From JBCDHN01 sp964351855 (GTDB lineage: Bacteria; Verrucomicrobiota; Verrucomicrobiia; Verrucomicrobiales; DEV007), in NCBI GenBank assembly GCA_964351855.1, contig CAYGQD010000202.1, positions 1 to 13,237 of the forward strand: 13,237 nt of DNA. The letters run 5' to 3'. Shown one piece after another: positions 7,900 to 13,237 of the stretch. Both the position numbers and the translations under genes were made by a program. A model generated the notes under the pieces. That model did no database searches, was not told the origin of the DNA, and saw only the letters and a list, made by a program, of their open reading frames with translations. Position 1 is the first letter of the stretch. Each line of letters begins with the position of its first letter.

Positions 7900-8400
7900 T
7901 CAATCCAAAGCGCTTTTGATCATCGCGGAAAACGACTCGCGGGCTTCGTCAGCGATTTTCGCGGGCGCGGTCATTTTCACAAACACCATTCTGCCATCCG
8001 GAGTCGGCAAAATGGCACCTAACATGCGGTAATTCTCTTTGGGCGTTTTCGAGGAAGCCGGTGCCATGGGAGGCCCATCCAAATACACACCGCTCAAAAT
8101 GACGATGACGCCGCCACCTTCCAGAACTTCTCTCTCTTCTTGCGGAGGAGCCGAAAACTGGCCTTTCCAGCGGTTGATGTTCTGCTCCAGAGTTCCACCC
8201 ATGTGGAAAAAGGCGGCAGCAGGGTCTTCATCGCCCTCCGCGTCGAAGACCACCTCGGCGGCACGCATCGGGCTACTGGCTCTTTGGGAGGACCAATTTT
8301 CACCAAGTTCGAAGGAGTAATTGGCCACTTCAACTTCGTCGGCAGTGGCGAAGCTAACGGTGAGGGCGAGGAAAAGAGGGGTTAAGAAAAGACGTTTCAT
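7900..8400 (-). CDS. Small secreted protein of unknown function
   Basis: A 166-residue protein with a clear signal peptide: MKRLFLTPLFLALTVSFATA, with cleavage expected after ATA at residue 20. The mature part is about 146 residues. It contains an opening strand with NYSFELGENW (27-36), the run SSPMRAAEVVF (42-52), AAAFFHMGGTLEQNINRWKGQF (61-82), a glycine turn EGGGVIVILSGVYLDGP (94-110) and a closing section from YRMLGAILPTPDGRMVFVKM (124-143) to a final helix FSAMIKSAL. From memory, unnamed proteins with the same order of features (MR motif, G-rich strand, NI-x-RW-x-GQF, then YRMLxA) recur in planctomycetes and verrucomicrobia; none has a known role to my knowledge. There is no enzyme motif. 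It is divergent from the DUF1080 gene across an 81-base gap and followed by a strong terminator, so it is probably monocistronic. Confidence 0.8.
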   Translation of the reverse strand: MKRLFLTPLFLALTVSFATADEVEVANYSFELGENWSSQRASSPMRAAEVVFDAEGDEDPAAAFFHMGGTLEQNINRWKGQFSAPPQEEREVLEGGGVIVILSGVYLDGPPMAPASSKTPKENYRMLGAILPTPDGRMVFVKMTAPAKIADEARESFSAMIKSALD

Positions 8401-8481
8401 GCGAAGGAGTTAGGCTCATCCCGAACCAAATTCCAGCTTTTTCGGTATTGAATCGAAGGACGTGGCTGCTATCGATGGTTC

Positions 8482-9138
8482 ATGAAAACCTTGTTTGTGA
8501 CGCTCACCCTTCTCGTCGGACTTTTCGGGATCTCCTCAGCCGAAGAGGAATGGATCCCACTCTTTGATGGCTCCAATCTCGAAGCTTGGCGGGGTTATCA
8601 GCAGGAAGGCATCCCCAAAGGATGGTCGATTCAGGAGGATGGGACGCTCTTGGGCGACGGAAAATCCAACATCGATCTGATCACGAAAGAGCAGTTCGAG
8701 AATTTTGAGATCGTGATCGAGTGGAAGATCGAAGCCCGGGGCAATAGCGGCATTTTAATCCGGGTAGACGAGACTCCGGCGAAGATCTGGCATCATGCTC
8801 CCGAGATCCAAATCTTTGACGCGAAAGAAGGTGACGAAAACCTCGGCCATCATGCCGGTGCCCTTTATGCCCTGGCCCCGGCGAAACCGGAGGCGATCAA
8901 AGCACCCGGAAACTGGAACGAAACCCGGATCAAAATTCTCAACAACGTCATCACCATCACCCATAACGGAATCGAGATTGTAACGATTGAAGCCGGCAGC
9001 GAAGAATGGCACGAGAAAGTGGCCGCGAGCAAGTTCGCCAAGTTTCCGCAATTCGGAACCAATCCGAAGGGACACATCGGCCTTCAAGATCATGGTCACC
9101 CCACTTGGTTCCGGAGCATTCAACTGCGGAAGCTGTGA
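8482..9138 (+). CDS. Exported DUF1080 protein (3-keto-disaccharide hydrolase family)
   Basis: A 218-residue secreted protein of the DUF1080 family (PF06439), a concanavalin-like beta-sandwich. The signal peptide is residues 1-20, with cleavage near SSA|EEE. Family hallmarks are PLFDGSNLEAWRG (26-38), GW (47-48), ENFEIVIEWKI with GNSGILIRV (73-95), PEIQIFD (107-113), HAGALYAL (124-131), a GNWNETRI strand (143-150), and the C-terminal GHIGLQDHGHPTWFRSIQLRKL (197-218). Some members hydrolyse 3-keto-glycosides in polysaccharide breakdown; others sit as modules in larger proteins. This copy is the stand-alone size. Its TGA overlaps a GTG of the next gene. TTGAAT (8448-8453) and TATCGA (8470-8475), 16 bases apart, are a weak promoter candidate that would give a nearly leaderless message. 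No Shine-Dalgarno precedes the ATG. Confidence 0.92.
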   Translation: MKTLFVTLTLLVGLFGISSAEEEWIPLFDGSNLEAWRGYQQEGIPKGWSIQEDGTLLGDGKSNIDLITKEQFENFEIVIEWKIEARGNSGILIRVDETPAKIWHHAPEIQIFDAKEGDENLGHHAGALYALAPAKPEAIKAPGNWNETRIKILNNVITITHNGIEIVTIEAGSEEWHEKVAASKFAKFPQFGTNPKGHIGLQDHGHPTWFRSIQLRKL

Positions 9139-9701
9139 ATCGGCAGCAAGCCATTGGCCAAGGGGCGATTCGCTTCGCCCTCGTTAGCCTCATTTCCTAT
9201 GCCATTTGGGCATTCGGCGCGACGATGGGCACAGTAACCCTGTATTCGTCGATTACGGTGGTGTTCTTGGGCCTCTCGGGACTGCTACTTTTTCCCTTGC
9301 TGGAAGGCGAAAGACGCGTGGTCCGGACTTACCTGGTCTTCGTCCCCGGATTTCTGATTTATGCGATCCTCTGGTGCGTAGGGTGGTTTGGGTTAAAGGG
9401 AAACGCGGGGGAAATCTTTGGCTCAGCGGCGGGGTTGGCCGGCTTTGCCTTCTGGATCTCCCTGATGCTAAAAAACCGGGAGGGTTTCCTCGTGGTTTGG
9501 GCAGTCTTGTTTCTTTTCCACACGCTCGGTTACACCTTGGGTGGCGTTTGTTACTACTCCACCTACGGAAGGGCCTTTTTGGCACCCGTTCTGGAAGGTC
9601 ACACGGCACTCGGCCGTTTACTGTGGGGACTGTTCCACGGACTGGGCTTTGGCGCTGGATACGGTTTTGCCCTGCACTTTTGGCGGAGAACAGAAGCCTA
9701 A
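9135..9701 (+). CDS. Polytopic membrane protein of unknown function
   Basis: A 188-residue protein, almost wholly hydrophobic, with about six predicted membrane segments near residues 12-32, 33-57, 64-84, 92-111, 116-140 and 158-182. Histidines lie in or near the last two (FLFHTLGYTLGG at 127-136; FHGLGFGAGYGFALHF at 167-182), in glycine-rich surroundings, which could matter for function. I do not recognise the family. I start it at GTG 9135, whose GTGA overlaps the stop TGA of the DUF1080 gene: the reading frame is open further upstream, but a longer product would run through the DUF1080 coding sequence in a polar, non-membrane frame. The overlap suggests coupled translation and a joint job with DUF1080. 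Its stop is one base from the stop of the convergent NfeD gene, with no terminator between them. An alternative start is the ATG encoding M31. Confidence 0.75.
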   Translation: MNRQQAIGQGAIRFALVSLISYAIWAFGATMGTVTLYSSITVVFLGLSGLLLFPLLEGERRVVRTYLVFVPGFLIYAILWCVGWFGLKGNAGEIFGSAAGLAGFAFWISLMLKNREGFLVVWAVLFLFHTLGYTLGGVCYYSTYGRAFLAPVLEGHTALGRLLWGLFHGLGFGAGYGFALHFWRRTEA

Positions 9702-9702
9702 C

Positions 9703-11937
9703 TCAGCTTCGCTCTACGACGATCCGGTCTCCGTAAACCGCAGAGACCTTGATGCTGGTATCACGCTCGATAAACTCCGAATCGCTCGTCACATCCAGCA
9801 TCTTCCCATCGAATTGCGCTTTGCCGGCAGGCCGGAGGTCCGTGATGGTCTTTCCTGTTTTGCCTAACAAGCTACTCTTCCCGGTTTCCGCATCGATTTC
9901 CGCCGTTTCTATCGATGTCCCCGAAGGAAGCGCACCGGCCAGGACCAGACGACGTGCCGGAGCGAACGTCGGCAGGATTTTCATGATCAAGCCAATGATG
10001 ATGGCGGTGAGAATGATCGCGATGACCATGGTAAAGGCAGGAACGCGGGCAATCGTCCCAATCGTTGGGGCCGCTTCGCCCCCCTCCAGGAGTTTGCTCA
10101 AATCCACCCGATCAACTAAGGCAAAGCCGAGCGATCCTAACATCAAAAGGATTCCAATGAAGCCGACAATCATTGTGCTGCCGCCTAGGATCAGCAGTTC
10201 AATGCCTAGTAGAATGAGTCCTATCATGAAAAAGACTGCCGTCTCATAGCCTGCCATGTTCCCGGCTAAATTGTTGCCAAAAAAGAAGATCGTGAAGCAG
10301 GTGATCGAGACAAATCCCGGAATGCCGAATCCAGGGGAGTTCAGTTCCATGTAGGCACCGCCCAAACCAAACGCGATCAGGAGAAAAGAGAACGCCTGGG
10401 TCCATTGAGCAAAGGCCTCCAGAGGCGTTGCTTGAACTTGCACCACCTCGCCTTCCAGTTCTTCGACTTCGATGAGTTCTTCGATCGAATTCACGATCCC
10501 TTTCGCAAAAAGCGGTTCGCCGTTGTAGATCTCCACCGCTTCGACGGCATTGAGGTCCAAGACTTCGCCGATCGCGCAGATTGTCACTCCGTCGCGAATC
10601 ACTTCAGTCTCGGTGGTGATGAAAGCCACGCAGAGATCCGGGTCATGACCTTTGGCAATCGCCACATTCCGGACCGTGGATTTCATGTCGGCCATCACCT
10701 TTGCCATCATCGTTTCCGGAATATCTTGCCCGGTGCTCATCACCGGAAGAGCGGAGCCAATCGTGCTGGTCGGCTTCATGTAGATGTGATCGGTGGCGAT
10801 CGCGAGGAGCGCGCCGGCGGATTTCGCTTTCGTATTGACGAAGGTGTAGGTAGGGAAATCCACTTCCTGGAGCGCACCCATCATCACATCCGTGGTGTAC
10901 CAGCCAACGCCGCCCGGTGTGTGCATATCGAAAATCAACGCAGAGGCACCCTCATCGCGGGCTTTCGCGACGACTCGCTCCATAAAAATAAATCGTGCCT
11001 CCGAGGAGAGATCCTTCATACCGACTTTCACGATCAGAATCTTGCCTTCGTAGCTAGCCTGATCCGCTTTTCCAAACAAAAAATCGTCCTTTTCCTCCGC
11101 TTCATCCCCCACTTTCGGTTCTGGCTTCTTCGTCGCCATTTTCTTCCGAAAGCCGGTGCGCTGCCATTCGGGAACGGTCAGGTTCACCACGTCGCCTTCC
11201 AATTCCTGCGCAGAAACGATCTGAGCAATCGAATCCACTACCGCATCCGCCAGCAGCGGCTTTCCATCGATCAGGCGGGTAGCTTCTTCGGCCGTCAGCG
11301 TCAGCACCTCCCCTTTCTTAGAGGTGAAATCCCCTTTTTCGGCGGTCAATTCAAAATCAGGATCAATCATCGCTTCCGCAATGTCAGCCCGGTGCCCCTT
11401 CCCACTGGCCAAACTTCGAGCCTGGGCTTTCAAGATCGACACGGTCTGCCGATCCTTCGCGGAAAGCTGATCGCCATCTTCTCCGCTCATACTGACGCCT
11501 TCCGGAGTCGCTCCGCCGATCACGGAGACGGGGCTCATGTAAATCGCATCGCTTCCCTGCGCGAGCAGGGCTCCCATCCCCAAGGCGGAAGAATTCGCAT
11601 AGCTGTAGACCGGAACCTTGACCTTGGGCAGGTCCCGTAACATTAAGTTCGCGAGTTCCGGCGAATACCCGGCCGCGATATCGAGATCCAAGATGATCGC
11701 GGAAACCTTTTCGCCATTGGCTTGAATCAACAGTTGGCGCAGGGCCCGAAGCCGTTCGCCGCTCTGGACGTCGGTCGTGGTGACCTTCACCACCAGGACA
11801 TCGCCTTCCATTTCGGATGAACCACTCGTATCCGGTTCCGGAATCTCTCCCGTCTCCTTCAAACCCATTCCGGCGATGCCGAATGTCATAAGCGCCAAGT
11901 AGGCGTAAATTCTGAGAAATCGACCTTTTCCTGACAT
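9703..11937 (-). CDS. NfeD-type membrane serine protease with tandem ClpP-like domains
   Basis: A 744-residue membrane protein. Order: an N-terminal hydrophobic segment (about 8-26), ClpP-like domain 1 (about 46-255), a charged linker rich in Lys/Glu (265-290), ClpP-like domain 2 (about 298-505), four or five membrane helices (about 513-530, 541-558, 565-605, 632-655) and a C-terminal OB-like NfeD domain (about 672-743, ending with strands around GDRIVVERS). Domain 2 has the oxyanion turn TPGG (340-343), Ser373 in AKSAGALLA and Lys413 in MAKVMAD, the spacing expected of the NfeD Ser-Lys dyad. In domain 1 the turn is lost (IAAG, 87-90), the aligned Ser is Gly120 in ALGMGALLA, and the Lys site reads RQ (163-164), so domain 1 looks inactive. 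NfeD proteases are thought to cleave membrane or stomatin-type proteins; no stomatin gene is adjacent here. The gene is divergent from dnaG. Confidence 0.9.
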   Translation of the reverse strand: MSGKGRFLRIYAYLALMTFGIAGMGLKETGEIPEPDTSGSSEMEGDVLVVKVTTTDVQSGERLRALRQLLIQANGEKVSAIILDLDIAAGYSPELANLMLRDLPKVKVPVYSYANSSALGMGALLAQGSDAIYMSPVSVIGGATPEGVSMSGEDGDQLSAKDRQTVSILKAQARSLASGKGHRADIAEAMIDPDFELTAEKGDFTSKKGEVLTLTAEEATRLIDGKPLLADAVVDSIAQIVSAQELEGDVVNLTVPEWQRTGFRKKMATKKPEPKVGDEAEEKDDFLFGKADQASYEGKILIVKVGMKDLSSEARFIFMERVVAKARDEGASALIFDMHTPGGVGWYTTDVMMGALQEVDFPTYTFVNTKAKSAGALLAIATDHIYMKPTSTIGSALPVMSTGQDIPETMMAKVMADMKSTVRNVAIAKGHDPDLCVAFITTETEVIRDGVTICAIGEVLDLNAVEAVEIYNGEPLFAKGIVNSIEELIEVEELEGEVVQVQATPLEAFAQWTQAFSFLLIAFGLGGAYMELNSPGFGIPGFVSITCFTIFFFGNNLAGNMAGYETAVFFMIGLILLGIELLILGGSTMIVGFIGILLMLGSLGFALVDRVDLSKLLEGGEAAPTIGTIARVPAFTMVIAIILTAIIIGLIMKILPTFAPARRLVLAGALPSGTSIETAEIDAETGKSSLLGKTGKTITDLRPAGKAQFDGKMLDVTSDSEFIERDTSIKVSAVYGDRIVVERS

Positions 11938-11967
11938 AGCTACAAATTCGTTGATTTTTTCAAGGCT

Positions 11968-11983
11968 CTGACAACACTGTCAG
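11968..11983. repeat. Perfect 6-bp inverted repeat between divergent nfeD and dnaG
   Basis: CTGACA, four bases (ACAC), then TGTCAG: a perfect dyad, 16 bases, in the 96-base gap between the two start codons. A second pairing, ACAAC with GTTGT (11971-11975 and 11983-11987), overlaps it. It has no following T run, so it is not a terminator. It could be an operator, an mRNA leader hairpin, or chance. Confidence 0.5.
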
Positions 11984-12019
11984 TTGTTTCAACGTAGGCG
12001 GAATTGCGCCGGTTGCAAC

Positions 12020-12024
12020 GGAGG
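12020..12024 (+). promoter_or_regulatory. Shine-Dalgarno site of dnaG
   Basis: GGAGG nine bases before the GTG at 12034. This is the only strong ribosome site seen in the window, and it decides the start in favour of this GTG over an in-frame upstream TTG at 12013. Confidence 0.85.
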
Positions 12025-12033
12025 TTCACCACT

Positions 12034-13237
12034 GTGTATTCCGAAGAATTCATCAAACGCGTAGCCGACGCCAACGACATCGTCGATGTCGTCGGTGAAT
12101 ACACCGAATTGAAGCGTGCCGGAGGTGAATACAAGGGTCTGAGTCCATTCACTAGCGAAAAGACGCCGAGTTTCGCGGTGAACCCGGCCAAACAGGTCTG
12201 GCACTGTTGGTCTTCCGACCGGAAAGGGAATTTGTTTAAATTCATCATGGAGGCAGACGGGCTCCCCTTCCCTGATGCCGTCAAAAAACTCGCCCAGCGG
12301 GCAAGCATCCCGATCGAGGAAGAAGCGGAGTCCCCCGAGGTGGCAGCTCAGCGAAGAGCCCGGGATCGCCTCAAAGAAGCCCACCGCCAAGCGGCCGATT
12401 GGTTTCATGAACTTCTGATGAAGAGCCGGGATCCCGGGCCCCAAGAAGCTCGCGAATACCTCAAAATGCGGGGCGTCTCCGGCGACGTCGCGAAGCGCTG
12501 GAAGCTGGGTTACGCCCCAAAGCCGGGGAGCGCCATGGTGCAATGGGCACGCAAGAATGGGCTTCGTGAACCCGATCTCGTTGAAGGAGGCCTACTCGGT
12601 CGCGGTGACCGCGGCTACTACGGATTTTTCCGCCATCGCTTGATGTTCCCCATTCTGGACCAATACGGAAACGAAATTGCGTTCAGCGGACGGGAGCTGG
12701 AAAAGAGCGCCGATGGCCGCAAATACGTCAATTCGCCCGCAACTCCGATTTTCGACAAATCTTCGACCTTCTTTGGTCTTTTTCAGGCGAAGCGGGCCAT
12801 CTTAAATCAAGGCTTTGCCATCATCAGCGAAGGTCAACTGGACGTCATTGCCGCTGCTGAAGCCGGCGTCGAAAACATTGTGGCTCCTCTCGGAACCGCC
12901 TTTAACGAAGCCCATGCCCACGTTCTGAAGAAAGACGTTCGCGAAGCTGTTCTCTGCCTCGATTCCGATCGGGCTGGCGTCAAGGCCACCGACCGCATTT
13001 TTGAACATCTCGCGAAAGTGGGAATCTTCGCCAAAGTGGCTCGAATGCCGGAAGGAGAAGATCCTGATTCTCTAATCAAAAGCCAGGGGGCGGACGCGTT
13101 TCGGGACGTGATTCACAACGCGATCGACTACTTTGATTTCCAGCTTCAAACCGGCCTCCCCAATCCCGAAAGTGCATCTTCCCATGAGCGGTGGACGCTG
13201 ATGAACAAGATCGCCGAAAAACTGCTCTATTTGGGGG
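12034..13237 (+). CDS. dnaG: DNA primase DnaG, 3'-truncated, zinc ligands mostly lost
   Basis: The first 401 residues of bacterial primase, which makes RNA primers for replication; the helicase-binding C-terminus lies beyond the window. The order is canonical: N-terminal CHC2-type domain (about 1-98), then the RNA polymerase domain with FFRHRLMFPI (198-207), GRKYVNSPATPIF (228-240), and TOPRIM motifs SEGQLDV (265-271) and CLDSDRAG (308-315), the latter with metal-binding D310 and D312; EDPDSLIKSQG (342-352) follows. All catalytic acidic residues expected in TOPRIM appear intact. In the N-terminal domain the usual C-x2-H-x17-C-x2-C becomes S37-x2-T40-x17-C58-x2-S61: spacing is exact, but three of four ligands are gone. 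Some Bacteroidetes primases, as I recall, show similar loss. The GTG start has a strong GGAGG nine bases upstream. The gene is divergent from nfeD. Confidence 0.95.
   Translation, partial: MYSEEFIKRVADANDIVDVVGEYTELKRAGGEYKGLSPFTSEKTPSFAVNPAKQVWHCWSSDRKGNLFKFIMEADGLPFPDAVKKLAQRASIPIEEEAESPEVAAQRRARDRLKEAHRQAADWFHELLMKSRDPGPQEAREYLKMRGVSGDVAKRWKLGYAPKPGSAMVQWARKNGLREPDLVEGGLLGRGDRGYYGFFRHRLMFPILDQYGNEIAFSGRELEKSADGRKYVNSPATPIFDKSSTFFGLFQAKRAILNQGFAIISEGQLDVIAAAEAGVENIVAPLGTAFNEAHAHVLKKDVREAVLCLDSDRAGVKATDRIFEHLAKVGIFAKVARMPEGEDPDSLIKSQGADAFRDVIHNAIDYFDFQLQTGLPNPESASSHERWTLMNKIAEKLLYLG

Noticed and set aside
7691..7903. 70-codon minus-strand open frame between moaD and the small secreted protein
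   Set aside because: It contains the strong terminator at 7812-7849 and the likely moaD promoter, and its sequence resembles no protein I know.
10405..11640. 411-codon plus-strand open frame opposite the NfeD-type gene
   Set aside because: Rich in His, Arg and Phe with no recognisable domain; mirror of the NfeD coding sequence.
11940..12543. Minus-strand open frames of 122 and 184 codons opposite the start of dnaG
   Set aside because: The plus strand encodes an unmistakable primase here, with a strong ribosome site; the minus frames show no motif.

Overview
The window is about 13.2 kb of densely packed bacterial chromosome carrying ten complete genes and two genes cut by the window ends. 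The combination of a formylglycine sulfatase, a secreted DUF1080 (3-keto-disaccharide hydrolase) protein, an AsmA-like protein, a two-protease-domain NfeD protein and a DnaG primase without most of its zinc ligands points to the Planctomycetes-Verrucomicrobia side of the tree, most likely a marine or polysaccharide-degrading verrucomicrobium. This assignment is inferred from gene content only. Most start codons lack a recognisable Shine-Dalgarno sequence.

Layout. 1-1470 (+): glycerol kinase, missing about its first 12 residues. 1488-2129 (-): Nudix-fold 'phosphoesterase', convergent with glpK. 2260-3315 (+): winged-helix protein whose C-terminal half recalls HrgA/restriction-endonuclease-like proteins. 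3401-4810 (+): exported sulfatase. 4895-6862 (+): AsmA-like protein, anchored at its N-terminus. 7694-6859 (-): two-gene unit of a MoaD/ThiS-like ubiquitin-fold protein and an RDD membrane protein, overlapping as ATGA. 8400-7900 (-): small secreted protein of unknown function, followed by a strong unidirectional terminator. 8482-9701 (+): exported DUF1080 protein and a polytopic membrane protein, overlapping by four bases (GTGA). 11937-9703 (-): NfeD-type membrane protease with tandem ClpP-like domains. 12034-13237 (+): DNA primase DnaG, divergent from nfeD and cut by the window end.

How the genes relate. The sulfatase and DUF1080 protein suit degradation of sulfated or modified glycans outside the cytoplasm, and glpK feeds glycerol into central metabolism. 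The AsmA-like and NfeD-type proteins serve the envelope. I see no single pathway spanning the window, no mobile element, no CRISPR array and no RNA gene. There is no gene-free stretch longer than about 205 bases (7695-7899, which holds a terminator and a possible promoter). The most informative points are the zinc-ligand loss in DnaG, the catalytically degenerate first protease domain of the NfeD protein, the HrgA-like protein lacking an expected acidic residue, and a perfect inverted repeat between the divergent nfeD and dnaG genes.
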